From CAVZYN01 sp963779515 (GTDB lineage Bacteria > Pseudomonadota > Alphaproteobacteria > Rhizobiales > Hyphomicrobiaceae), in the NCBI GenBank assembly GCA_963779515.1, contig CAVZYN010000010.1, forward strand, positions 1 through 35,266: a stretch of 35,266 bases of DNA. Direction: 5' to 3'. Positions within the stretch are counted from its first letter, which is position 1; each line of letters starts with the position of its first letter. Below are positions 1-8,749 of this stretch, in pieces. Position numbers and translations under genes: made by a program. Below the pieces are notes generated by a model. It searched no databases, was not told the DNA's origin, and saw nothing but the letters and a program-made list of their open reading frames with translations.

Positions 1-631
1 CACCAAGGCAACCGCTGTATGAGGCCGAAATAGATGGGAACGCCAAACAAGAACAAGAACGCGGGATGACGATAAACGCGATAGATGATCCGCTGCAGGA
101 GCGTGCGCGATTGATACTCTTTCACGGTCAAAGTCTCGATGTCGCCGATGCCGCGCCGCTCGAGATGGCCGGAGCCTGCGTGGTGGATCGCATGTTCACG
201 ACGCCGATACCGTAGGGCGCGAGCGTCAACACGCTCATGGCGCGGCCGAGCCAGTCGTTGCCAATCGTTCGGCAGAAACGAACCGTGCCCGCAATCGTGC
301 TGGATGATGAAGAAGCGGACGAGCAGGCCGCCCGCGGGAAGCGCCATCAGCAGAGTCTCAAGATATACGCGAACTGGATAGTCGACACCATCAGCGCGAT
401 CAGGCCGAGTAATGGCAGACCGGTGTTGGCAATCTGGAAAATCGCGCGCTTGGTATCGGCGCCACGATAGTTCGCACAATGCTGAGCGATGTGCCGCGTT
501 GCGGCTTTGCGAATTCTGTTCAACGAGTTCAGATCCTGCGATGCAGCGTCATCCCCCGGTGCGACGTCAAATGTCGCTTGCGTGACCTTCTGGAAGTTGG
601 CGCTCCCCATCCCAGCTGCGCACAAAATCAC
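1..631 (-). pseudogene. fatty acid desaturase (delta-12/DesA type), frameshifted and cut by the window edge
   Basis: Membrane di-iron desaturases of this family insert a double bond into acyl chains. The minus strand encodes a recognisable N-terminus (a hydrophobic stretch around LLGLIALMVSTIQFAYI) that runs into a stop near 355. Translation resumes in another frame with LLMALPAGGLLVRFF, then histidine box 1 HDCGH (285-299) and, after two further frame changes, box 2 HAIHH (180-194) and GIGDIETLTV. Between the boxes the expected residues (NDWLGRAMSVLTLAPYG) lie in a different frame from both boxes, so at least three indels separate this from a working gene. The third histidine box would lie beyond the left edge. 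Family assignment is firm from the boxes. Whether the breaks are biological or sequence errors cannot be decided here, but the next gene shows the same pattern. Confidence 0.75.
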
Positions 632-771
632 TCAATTGCGGCGTGATTTGCATCGATGACCAGCCTGTTCCCTAGCATGGGACGACGTCTGCACGCATGG
701 GCCAGTTCAAATCCGCACCTCTAACAAAAGTTGCAGAACGGCCACGCTCCCCAAGCCCTGCGCTTGATATG

Positions 772-1903
772 CTGGATAAGAACGACGTCTCCGAATGCTC
801 TTTCCGGCATGCATCAGGTCGAATGCCTCGTTGATGCGCTCGAGCGGCATGGTGTGGGTCATTATTGGATCGATCTGGATCTTGCCGTCCATTAACCAAT
901 CGACGATGCTGGGGCAGGTCTGTGTGGCCTCGCGGTGCTGCCGAAGGCCGGGCCTTTCGGACGTGTCCGGTGACCAGCTGGAAAGGCCGGGTTTTGATCT
1001 CCTGGCTGGTGCCGGCGACGCCGATGACGGTCCAGTTCACCCTGGCTGCCATGGGGAGGAGTTCCAGCGCCTGGCGCATGACATCGACATTGCCGGTGCA
1101 ATCGAAGGTGTAGTCGGCGCCGCCGATCTGGTCGGCTCCGCGCTTGGTCATGTTGACCAGATGGGCCACCACGTCCCCGTTGAGCGGACTTGGGATTGAC
1201 GAAGTGCGTCATGCCGAACTCCGGCCCCAGGCTTCGCGGTCGGGATTGATGTCGACGCCGATGATCATGTCGGCGCCGGCGAGCTTGAGGCCCTGGACGA
1301 CGTTGAGCCCAATCCCGCCGAGCCCGAACACGATCACGGTGTCCCCAGGCGTCACCTTCGCGGTGTTGAGGACGGCGCCGATGCCGGTCGTGACGCCACA
1401 GCCGATGTAGCAGATCTTGTCGAATGGGGCGTCCGCGCGCACCTTCGCCACCGCGATTTCGGGCATGACTGTGTGGTTCGAAAACGTCGAGCGGCCCATG
1501 TAGTGGAACACCGTCTTGCCATATCGGAGAACCGGCTGGTGCCATCCGGCATCACGCCTTGGCCTTGCGTGGCCGGATCGACGTGCACAGATTTGTCTTG
1601 CGCGACAAGCACGACGGACAAGTGCGGCACTCGGGCGTGTAGAGCGGGATGACATGATCGCCTTTCTTTACCGTCGTCACGCCGGGTCCGACATCGACCA
1701 CGACGCCCGCCCCTTCGTGCCCAATGATCGCGGGAAAAAAACCCTTCGGGATCGGCACCCGAAATGGTGAAGTCGTCGGTGTGACAAATCCCCGTCGCCT
1801 TGATCTCGATCAGCACCTCGCCGGCTTTGGGGCCTTCCAGATCGACTTCGACAATTTCGAGAGGTTTGGCTTTTTCGAACGCTACGGCGGCGCGGGTCTT
1901 CAT
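772..1903 (-). pseudogene. frmA: S-(hydroxymethyl)glutathione dehydrogenase / class III alcohol dehydrogenase, multiply frameshifted
   Basis: The family oxidises S-hydroxymethylglutathione (formaldehyde plus glutathione) to S-formylglutathione with NAD. The ATG at 1903 opens MKTRAAVAFEKAKPLEIVEV and the catalytic-zinc Cys in GICHTDDFT. The frame breaks at a run of seven A on the plus strand (1735-1741). After it come GHEGAGVV, the structural-zinc cysteines (CRTCPSCLSRKTNLC), ATQGQGVMPDGTSRFS, the NAD-binding VFGLGGIGLNVVQG, HFVNPKS, DYTFDCTGNVDVMRQALE, and finally IVDWLMDGKIQIDP and INEAFDLMHAGKSIR. These blocks are collinear with a full-length enzyme but are spread over all three frames with about seven or eight switches. 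The gene is therefore non-functional as written, or the sequence is poor here. The downstream end is approximate. Confidence 0.8.
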
Positions 1904-2057
1904 GGGATCAGGCTCTCCAAGGCAAACAATCTGGGCAATCCGGCGCCTATGTACGATCGTTTCCGCCATGCCCGCAATGCTGGCGTGCCAATCGCCACAT
2001 TGTCATTCGGTCACGGTCTGCGATGGCACCTGCATCGCTCAGGACGCCAACGAGCCC

Positions 2058-3014
2058 ATGCCGCTGCTCCTCATCTTCATCGTGCCTGCAGCTTTTGGGC
2101 TCAACCCGGTCATCGCCCGGGCACTGTCCGGCATCTACGAACCTGGCACGCTGACCTTCGTGCGCTGGCTGATTTCAGCGCTGCTCGTGGGCGCGATCGC
2201 CTGGGTGCGCGGGCGCGACGAGACGTGGAAAATCTCGGCCCGGGAACTGCCACGGCTGTTGTTTCTCGGCGCTCTCGGCATGGGGTTCTGTTCGTTCGCG
2301 GCCTATGCCGGAGTCAAGACGACGACGGCGACGACTGTCGGCCTGATCTACGCGTGCACCGCAGCATTCGTTACTCTCTATGAACTCCTGCGCGGCCTCA
2401 CCCGCCCGTCACTCACCTTGTTCGCAGGACTTTTTGCCTGCGTGACTGGGGTCGCGGTGGTCTTGACGCGCGGAGATCTGGGGCAACTTGCGATTGTAAC
2501 AATCGGACAAGGCGAACTTTGGGGGCTGGCCGGAATGCTCGGCTGGGCCGGTTATACGATTGCGATGAAGCGCCAGCCACCGGGTCTCACGCCACTGGCA
2601 CTGTTCACGGTCACGAGCATCCTCGGCGCCGTTGCGATGCTGCCGATCACGATCGTCGAAGTTTCGGAGCACGGCCTGCCGCCATTGAATGGTTCGATCG
2701 CCCTGTGGCTCGCCGGGCTGGTCTTCATCTCCGGCGTCGGCGCGTTCCTCGGATACAATTGGTCGATGACGCTCAACGGTGCGGTGCTGACGTCGGCGTC
2801 GATCTGCCTCGTGCCGCTCTACATCGCCGGCATGGCCATCGTCCTGATCGGCGAAGACGTCGCCTGGTACCACGCCGTGGCCATCGCGCTTGTCGTCGGT
2901 GGCCTCGGGCTGATCAACCTCGCCAAGGTCCGCGCGGCGAAGTTGCAGCAACAGACGACTGCCGCGCGGACGGGAGGGTCACTGCCCCGGCCACACGCGC
3001 ACGGCGGCCGCTGA
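2058..3014 (+). CDS. EamA/DMT-superfamily permease
   Basis: An integral inner-membrane transporter of the drug/metabolite (EamA) superfamily with about ten membrane helices in two repeats. The substrate cannot be inferred. I start it at the ATG at 2058 (MPLLLIFIVPAAFG), which opens directly into the first helix. The longer open frame upstream lies antisense to the broken dehydrogenase gene and has no transporter-like residues. Visible features are FVRWLISALLVGAIAW, a second-half repeat after about residue 150 (GMLGWAGYTIAMKR), and LVPLYIAGMAIVLIGE near the end. The length of 318 residues is slightly above the family norm because of a hydrophilic tail rich in Gln, Arg and His. It is divergent from the broken dehydrogenase gene, with about 150 bp between them for promoters. 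Its 3' end lies opposite the tail of the small gene downstream of putA. Confidence 0.85.
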   Translation: MPLLLIFIVPAAFGLNPVIARALSGIYEPGTLTFVRWLISALLVGAIAWVRGRDETWKISARELPRLLFLGALGMGFCSFAAYAGVKTTTATTVGLIYACTAAFVTLYELLRGLTRPSLTLFAGLFACVTGVAVVLTRGDLGQLAIVTIGQGELWGLAGMLGWAGYTIAMKRQPPGLTPLALFTVTSILGAVAMLPITIVEVSEHGLPPLNGSIALWLAGLVFISGVGAFLGYNWSMTLNGAVLTSASICLVPLYIAGMAIVLIGEDVAWYHAVAIALVVGGLGLINLAKVRAAKLQQQTTAARTGGSLPRPHAHGGR

Positions 3015-3313
3015 TCCGCGCCGCCGTCGAGGGCGGGCCGCTCCAGCATCAGCGACCAGAACGTCCATGATTTGGCATCGAGGATCCCGCGCGGCGCGTT
3101 GTCGAAGGCATGCTGGAAATCGGCATGTGAAAAGTAGCGGCAGGTGACCTCGAGATCATCGAGGGTCGTGTACATCATTAGGTGACACAGAAAGTGCACA
3201 GGATCGGCCAATGCCGCCTTCGGCGATTTGAACCAGACGACACGCCGCGCCACGTGCGCAAGATCGGCGGGCGGCCGCTTTCCAGGCTGCCATTTTGGTT
3301 TGGTCTTGCTCAT
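2819..3313 (-). CDS. conserved hypothetical protein coupled to putA
   Basis: Function not recognised. The start codon overlaps the putA stop by four bases (ATGA at 3310-3313), which indicates translational coupling and a shared transcript. The first 95-100 residues look like real protein: a basic N-terminus (MSKTKPKWQPGKRPPADLAH), then HFLCHLMMYTTLDDLEV and DAKSWTFWSLMLERP. From about 3014 to 2819 the frame runs antisense to the permease gene and becomes Arg/Pro/Cys-rich, like a shadow frame. The true protein may therefore end near 3015, with the original stop lost to a mutation or small indel. Soluble, no signal peptide and no metal-binding motif seen. The coupling suggests a role linked to proline use, but this is inference from position only. 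Confidence 0.6.
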   Translation of the reverse strand: MSKTKPKWQPGKRPPADLAHVARRVVWFKSPKAALADPVHFLCHLMMYTTLDDLEVTCRYFSHADFQHAFDNAPRGILDAKSWTFWSLMLERPALDGGADQRPPCACGRGSDPPVRAAVVCCCNFAARTLARLISPRPPTTSAMATAWYQATSSPIRTMAMPAM

Positions 3314-6300
3314 GCGCGATCGAGATCGCTGACGAGGCCAAGCAGTTGCACATTGCCACCCGTGGCCGTGATGTCGGTCGAGCGCACGCGTTCGGTCGCA
3401 AACCGGGCGAGATAGTGCGGGCCGCCGGCCTTCGGGCCGGTTCCCGATAGTCCCTCGCCGCCAAACGGCTGGACGCCGACGACGGCGCCGATCTGGTTGC
3501 GATTGACGTAGATATTACCGACGCGCGCGCGTTCGGCGACGCGCTCGGCGACGGCGGCAATACGGCTATGGATCCCGAGCGTCAAGCCGAAGCCCGTCGC
3601 GTTGATCTGATCGATGACGGCATCGAGCCGGCCACTGTCGAAGCGTACAACGTGCAGCACCGGCCCGAAGACTTCGCGTTCGAGCACGCCCATGCGATCG
3701 ATTTCGAAGATCGCTGGCGCAACGAACGTGCCGGCGCGGCAGGCTGGGCTCAAGGGCGTCTCGGCGACGAGCTTTGCCGTACGCGCGAGCCGCATCTTGT
3801 GCGCATCGAGCGCATCCTGCGACGTCTCGTCGATCACGGGACCGACGTCGGTCGCATAGTCGAGCGGATCACCTACCGTCAACAGCTCGGTCGCGCCTTT
3901 GAGCATTTCCAAAACGCGCGGCGCGATGTCATCCTGCAGAAATAGAACGCGCGCGGCGGAGCAGCGCTGCCCTGCGCTATCGAATGCCGATTTGACGACA
4001 TCGCGCACGACCTGCTCGGGCAGCGCGGTCGAATCCGCGATCATGGCGTTGATTCCGCCGGTTTCGGCGATGAAGGGCACCAATGGGCCGCGCTTCTCAG
4101 CCAAGGCTTTCTGGATCGCCCACGCGGTGTCGTTCGATCCAGTGAAAGCGACGCCCGCGATGCGCGGGTCCTTGACCAACGCCGCGCCGACGGCGCCGCC
4201 GCCGGTCAAAAGGTGCAGGACGTTCGCCGGCACGCCCGCTTCGTGCAGCAGCTGAATGGCCAGAAACGCTGTGATAGGCGTTTGCGGCGCGGGTTTTGCC
4301 AACACCGTGTTGCCGGCTGCCAGGGCAGCCGCGACTTGGCCTGTAAAAATTGCCAGCGGGAAGTTCCAGGGGGCGATACAAACGAACGCACCGCGACCGC
4401 GGAGTTCGATCGTATTGCGCTCGCCGGTGACGCCCTTGAGGTTCAGGGGCGTTGCAAATAGCCGCCGCGCCTCCCGCGCATAATAGCGGAGAAAATCGAC
4501 GGCTTCGCGCACGTCCCCCAGCGCATTGTCGAGCGTTTTGCCGCCTTCGCGGACAATGACCGCCATCAGCCGCGCACGATCGCGCTCCATAAGATCGGCA
4601 GCCTTGTCCAGAATGTCGCCGCGCTTGCCGCCACCGAGCTGATCCCAGCCATGTTGGCTTGCGACCGCGCTGCCAACGGCCGCCGCACACTGCTCCGGCG
4701 TTGCCGTCCGCACGGTGCCAAGCCGCATGCGCAGGTCATGCGGACAGCGCACGAGCGCTGCCTCGTCGCCACCGGCGGTCGGCTCGCCATCGACGATGGG
4801 CCCCGCCGCAAACGGTGTCTGCAGCGCGCCCGTGATCTGCGCCAGGAGCTGCTGTCGCGCCGTCGTCTCGGTGAGCGGGATGCCCTGGCTATTCCGGCGT
4901 TCGGGTTTGAAGATCTCCGGCGGGCGCACGAGTGCGGCCGGCCGGCGATCGGGCGGCAACTCGCGGATGCGTTCGGCGGCTTCGACCGGATCACGAATGA
5001 TATCGGCGATTGGGGCCGCGTCATCTGCCAGCCGGTTCACGAACGAGGTGTTGGCGCCATTCTCGAGCAAGCGCCGGACGAGATACGCCAGCAGATCTTC
5101 GTGGCCGCCGACGGGCGCATAGATCCGGCATACGCGACCGAGCTTCTTCTCACCGACGACTTCGCCGTAGAGCGTCTCGCCCATGCCTTGCAGGCGCTGG
5201 TACTCGTATGCCGCGTCCCCGCCGCTGACGTGGATCGCCGCAACGGTGTGGGCGTTGTGGGTCGCGAACTGCGGATAGAACGCGGCTGCGTCCGACAACA
5301 GGAAGCGGACGGACGCCAGATAAGACACGTCGGTGTTGATTTTCGAGGAGAACACCGGATAGTCGGCGAGGCCCAGTTCCTGCGCCCATTTGATCTCGCT
5401 GTCCCAATAGGCGCCCTTGACGAGCCGCACGGGAATGCGCCGTCCGCCCTGGTGGGCAATCGCGCGCAACCATCGCAGCACGGGAATGGCGCGCTTGCCG
5501 TAAGCCTGGACGGCGAGGCCGAACCCGTTCCAGCCCGATAGTGCCGGGTCAAGAAAGCATTTTGCGAACTGCGCGAGCGTGAGATCGAGGCGATCCTGTT
5601 CTTCGGCATCGATCGTCAAACCGATGTTCCACGCCTTCGCCAACCGCGCGAGTTCGAGCAGACGCGGACCAGCTTCCGCCGACACCTGCTCCGCTTTACC
5701 AGGCTCGAAACGCGGATGAATGGCCGAGAGTTTCACGGAGAGACTCGGACGAGACATCAAAGCATCCGCATGGTTCTGCGGTGATGGTCCGGCGGCAGAC
5801 CCGACAGCCTCCAACGCTTCCAGATAGCGTGCAAAATAGCGGTCGGCATCCTTGGCGGTGCGGGCGCCTTCACCCAGCATGTCATACGAAAAGCGATAGC
5901 CCTGCCGCGCCAGCGGTTCCGATCTGGCAAGCGCTTCCTTGATATTGCGCCCCAGCACAAAATTATCGCCGAGGACCTTCATCGCCCGGCGCACGGCTTG
6001 GCGGATCACGGGCTCGCCGGATTTGGCGATCAATCGTTTCAGGGCGGACGTGGGTCCACTGCCTTTGGCATCTCCGAATTTGACGACGCGCCCGGTCAGC
6101 ATCAATCCGAACGTCGAGGCGTTGACGAAGACGCTGCCGGATTGGCCGAGATGTTTCTCCCACTGCCCGCCGCCGATCTTTTCGGCGATCAGGCTATCGG
6201 CGGTTTCTGAATCGGGAACCCGGAGCAAGGCTTCGGCGAGGCACATCAAAATGATGCCTTCCTCGCTCGACAGCGCATACTCGGCCATGAACGCATCGAC

Positions 6301-6522
6301 ACCTCCATGAGCCGCGGATGCCGTACGTACGGATTGGACCAACGTGCGCGCGAGGTCGGCCGTGCGGCGGCGCTCATCGTCGGTGAAGACTGCCCGATCG
6401 ATCAGGCCGGCGACGAGACGTTGCTCATCGACGAGATGATAGGCGCTGATCTCGTCACGAGAGGGCAGGCCATCGCGCGGTGGGTCCTGGTGTGCCTGAC
6501 GTGAATTTGACATGGCAACCAT
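3310..6522 (-). CDS. putA: bifunctional proline dehydrogenase / L-glutamate gamma-semialdehyde dehydrogenase PutA
   Basis: Oxidises proline to pyrroline-5-carboxylate with FAD, passing electrons to the quinone pool, and then oxidises glutamate semialdehyde to glutamate with NAD. The N-terminal half holds the proline dehydrogenase barrel (DADRYFARYLEAL, RLVKGAYWDSEIKWAQ). The C-terminal half is an aldehyde dehydrogenase with IAPWNFPLAIFTGQVAAALA, the catalytic Glu at about residue 820 (PFIAETGG) and the catalytic Cys at about 854 (GQRCSAARV). At 1070 residues it is a short type-A PutA. It lacks the N-terminal ribbon-helix-helix DNA-binding domain of the enterobacterial enzyme, so it is not an autorepressor, and no putR-like regulator gene is seen nearby. 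The ATG at 6522 is preceded by GAGG six bases upstream. A small gene follows with a 4-base overlap. Confidence 0.97.
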   Translation of the reverse strand: MVAMSNSRQAHQDPPRDGLPSRDEISAYHLVDEQRLVAGLIDRAVFTDDERRRTADLARTLVQSVRTASAAHGGVDAFMAEYALSSEEGIILMCLAEALLRVPDSETADSLIAEKIGGGQWEKHLGQSGSVFVNASTFGLMLTGRVVKFGDAKGSGPTSALKRLIAKSGEPVIRQAVRRAMKVLGDNFVLGRNIKEALARSEPLARQGYRFSYDMLGEGARTAKDADRYFARYLEALEAVGSAAGPSPQNHADALMSRPSLSVKLSAIHPRFEPGKAEQVSAEAGPRLLELARLAKAWNIGLTIDAEEQDRLDLTLAQFAKCFLDPALSGWNGFGLAVQAYGKRAIPVLRWLRAIAHQGGRRIPVRLVKGAYWDSEIKWAQELGLADYPVFSSKINTDVSYLASVRFLLSDAAAFYPQFATHNAHTVAAIHVSGGDAAYEYQRLQGMGETLYGEVVGEKKLGRVCRIYAPVGGHEDLLAYLVRRLLENGANTSFVNRLADDAAPIADIIRDPVEAAERIRELPPDRRPAALVRPPEIFKPERRNSQGIPLTETTARQQLLAQITGALQTPFAAGPIVDGEPTAGGDEAALVRCPHDLRMRLGTVRTATPEQCAAAVGSAVASQHGWDQLGGGKRGDILDKAADLMERDRARLMAVIVREGGKTLDNALGDVREAVDFLRYYAREARRLFATPLNLKGVTGERNTIELRGRGAFVCIAPWNFPLAIFTGQVAAALAAGNTVLAKPAPQTPITAFLAIQLLHEAGVPANVLHLLTGGGAVGAALVKDPRIAGVAFTGSNDTAWAIQKALAEKRGPLVPFIAETGGINAMIADSTALPEQVVRDVVKSAFDSAGQRCSAARVLFLQDDIAPRVLEMLKGATELLTVGDPLDYATDVGPVIDETSQDALDAHKMRLARTAKLVAETPLSPACRAGTFVAPAIFEIDRMGVLEREVFGPVLHVVRFDSGRLDAVIDQINATGFGLTLGIHSRIAAVAERVAERARVGNIYVNRNQIGAVVGVQPFGGEGLSGTGPKAGGPHYLARFATERVRSTDITATGGNVQLLGLVSDLDRA

Positions 6523-6780
6523 GGAATACCTCGTCTCTCCGGATCGAGCCTCGGCTCCCGAATCGTCGGGCTTAATCTAACAGAAGACATCCCCCGCGCT
6601 AGGCTGCGGGCGTCGCACCTTCGGTCACACGACAATCTTTTGTTATTGATTTACCGCCATTTGCGCGCTGCGGCGTGCGTGTTCGCGCCGTTGCCTGCAA
6701 TTGTAGCGATTTTCGCAAGCGTTTGTTTGAGCGCGGCTTCTAGGTTGGCCTCTCCTGCAGAATCGCATGAGGCGTTCCAA

Positions 6781-7635
6781 ATGGCACAACCCCAATCCTT
6801 CCAGGAGCTGGCGCGTGAGTTGATCACGCAGTACGGCACCGCGGGAGACGATGAACTGCTCGGCAGCGCGCTTGACGACGCGCTGCATGGCATGCGCGGC
6901 AACGATGTCGTCAAAGGCCTGGCTGGCAACGACGTGCTTTGGGGCGGCGCCGACAGTGACCATCTTTATGGCGGCTCGGGCAACGACCTGCTGCTCGGAC
7001 GCGCCGATGACGATAGCCTGTACGGTGGCTCGGGCAACGACATGCTGTTCGGTGGCCGCGGCTTCGACATGCTTCTGGGCGGCGCTGGCGACGACGCGCT
7101 GTTCGGTGGTGAAGGCATGGACATACTGAATGGCGGCTCGGGGAATGACGAGCTGTCCGGCGGCCGGGACGACGACTGGCTTTGGGCGGGATCGGGCAAC
7201 GATATCGTTCGCGGCGGTCAAGGCAACGACGCGCTGCAAGGACGCGCCGGTGACGACCTGCTCGATGGCGGCGCCGGTGACGACCATATCGTTGGCGGCT
7301 CGGGCAACGACACGCTGATCGGCATGAGCGGAAACGACAAGCTGCTTGCCGGCTCTGGCGACGATGTCCTCAATGGCGGGCGCGGCAGCGACATCATGTA
7401 CGGCGGTGCCGGTCACGACACCTTCGATTTCTCGCTCGCCGAGAAGGCCACGGACGTGATCCTCGACTTCAACGACGATCAAGACGTGATCAGCTTCGCC
7501 GGGCGTGGCCTCAGTTTCGCGGATCTTGCGATTGCGAAGGCCGCCGACACGATCTCGATCACGGTCGGGGCGCACACGATCACCCTGATGAATGCGGCTG
7601 AGACCGAACTCTCCGCCGACAATTTCCTGCTCTGA
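6781..7635 (+). CDS. RTX (hemolysin-type calcium-binding repeat) protein, almost entirely beta-roll
   Basis: Predicted calcium-binding, secreted beta-roll protein. From about residue 19 to 216 it consists of some 22 uninterrupted nonapeptides of the pattern GGxGxDxLx (for example GGSGNDLLL, GGAGDDALF, GGSGNDTLI). A serralysin-like C-terminal segment follows (DTFDFSLAEKATDVILDF, then a short strand-rich tail ending DNFLL), as expected for a type I secretion signal. No enzymatic domain is present. I chose the ATG at 6781, which has GAGG eight bases upstream. A TTG at 6640 would add a hydrophobic N-terminus resembling a signal peptide, but RTX proteins normally lack one and the extension has no clear ribosome site. 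No type I exporter genes are in the window. Known family roles range from adhesins to S-layers, and none can be assigned here. Confidence 0.85.
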   Translation: MAQPQSFQELARELITQYGTAGDDELLGSALDDALHGMRGNDVVKGLAGNDVLWGGADSDHLYGGSGNDLLLGRADDDSLYGGSGNDMLFGGRGFDMLLGGAGDDALFGGEGMDILNGGSGNDELSGGRDDDWLWAGSGNDIVRGGQGNDALQGRAGDDLLDGGAGDDHIVGGSGNDTLIGMSGNDKLLAGSGDDVLNGGRGSDIMYGGAGHDTFDFSLAEKATDVILDFNDDQDVISFAGRGLSFADLAIAKAADTISITVGAHTITLMNAAETELSADNFLL

Positions 7636-7658
7636 ACCGTCCACGGTTCGGGCTAGGA

Positions 7659-7692
7659 CGCGCGCCTCGCATCACCCCATGCGAGGCGCGCG
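7659..7692. terminator. bidirectional hairpin terminator between RTX gene and TauE-family gene
   Basis: A perfect 14-bp inverted repeat (cgcgcgcctcgcat / atgcgaggcgcgcg) with a 6-nt loop (cacccc) lies 23 bases after the RTX stop and 16 bases from the stop of the convergent permease gene. It has no T-run on either side beyond a short ttt after the right arm, so the call rests on the stem and on its convergent position. Confidence 0.65.
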
Positions 7693-7708
7693 CCGTTTCG
7701 GGTACGCG

Positions 7709-8455
7709 TCAGGCCGCGCGCACGAGGCGCCACATCTGCCAACCCGACAGCGTCAGAACCAGCGCGCCGACCAGCAGCATGAAGGGCCGCGCCGGCAGAT
7801 GCCGCGCGACATATCCGCCGAATGGCGCTGCCAACAGGCCACCCGCGACAAGCGCCGCGACCGTCGGCCAATGATCGATGCCGATGAAGGCAACATAGGT
7901 CGCCGATGCAGCGATCGCGACAAAGGTCTGGCAGAGATTGACGGAACCGATTGTATAGCGCGGCGCATGTCCGCGACCGACCAGCGTCGACGTCACGATT
8001 GGTCCCCAGCCGCCACCGGTGGCCGACAGCGCGCCGCCAACCAGCCCCAGTGGAATGACGACGCGATCGTCGGTCGTGGCGCGAGAGCCGCAGGCCTTGA
8101 ACGCGCGCCATAAAATGTAGACGCCGAGGGCCGCGAGATAGACCGCAAGCATCGGCTTCAGAATCGCGCCATCGATCTTCGAGAGGGTCGCCGCACCGAG
8201 GATCGCACCGATCACGCCGGCTGGTGCGAGCCGCGCCACGAGCCGCCAGTCGACGTTGCGGTACCAGGCATGTGCCAGGCCCGAGGCCCCGCATGTCACG
8301 ATCTCAGCGAGATTGACGCTCGCGCCAACGACGGCGGGCGGCAGGCCCAGCGCCAGCAAAGTCAGCGCCATGATCGTGCCGTAGGCCATGCCGAGGGCAC
8401 CATCGATCAACTGGGCCGCGAATCCGACGGCCGCGATAAAGGCGAGCTGATCCAT
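7709..8455 (-). CDS. TauE/SafE-family membrane permease
   Basis: Integral membrane protein of the TauE/SafE family (PF01925), whose members include sulfite/sulfoacetate exporters and other anion permeases. It starts at the ATG at 8455 (MDQLAFIAAVGFAAQLIDGALGMAYG), preceded by GGAG six bases upstream; the longer open frame upstream is not membrane-like. Family features include the N-terminal helix with LIDGALGMAYG, the first repeat PPAVVGASVNLAEIVTCGASG, the conserved loop GGALSATGGGWGPI, and the second repeat GSVNLCQTFVAIAAS. At 248 residues with about eight hydrophobic segments the length is normal. It is a single gene, convergent with the RTX gene, with about 295 bp of upstream sequence before parE. 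The substrate is unknown, and no sulfur-metabolism genes are close by. Confidence 0.88.
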   Translation of the reverse strand: MDQLAFIAAVGFAAQLIDGALGMAYGTIMALTLLALGLPPAVVGASVNLAEIVTCGASGLAHAWYRNVDWRLVARLAPAGVIGAILGAATLSKIDGAILKPMLAVYLAALGVYILWRAFKACGSRATTDDRVVIPLGLVGGALSATGGGWGPIVTSTLVGRGHAPRYTIGSVNLCQTFVAIAASATYVAFIGIDHWPTVAALVAGGLLAAPFGGYVARHLPARPFMLLVGALVLTLSGWQMWRLVRAA

Positions 8456-8749
8456 GCGATGCTCCGCCGCTTGCGTTGGGTTGAATTTTCCCGTGTTGCA
8501 CGTTCTTGCGTGAATTCCGGACCTCCCGCCCGCGCAAGCCCCGTCAGTAGGCACATCGCGGATGATGTGGGGCGTGCGCCACTGACTTACTAGGCCCGTC
8601 ATTTCTCTACATTGTGGCGGCCACCAGCTTGCCAATCCACACTCCGGCGTGCGACGTCCGACCTTGAGTTGCAGTGGCCGATTCGGACGGGTGGAACCCA
8701 CGCGTCATGCGCTGTGCTGACCCATTTTTGATCTAAGGTGCTGGTATAA

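Noticed and set aside
4651..5541. 296-residue plus-strand open frame
   Set aside because: Antisense to putA, no recognisable domain.
6640..6780. N-terminal signal-peptide-like extension of the RTX protein from TTG 6640
   Set aside because: Weak start codon, no clear ribosome site, and RTX proteins use a C-terminal secretion signal; the ATG at 6781 has a good GAGG.
6840..7430. Regular 27-base periodicity that could suggest a CRISPR or tandem-repeat array
   Set aside because: The units are diverged codons for GGxGxDxLx nonapeptides, with no spacer/repeat alternation.
6643..7644. 333-residue open frame antisense to the RTX gene
   Set aside because: Its repetitive Ala/Val-rich sequence is the mirror of the 27-base RTX repeat, it has no family motif, and the plus-strand frame is clearly coding.
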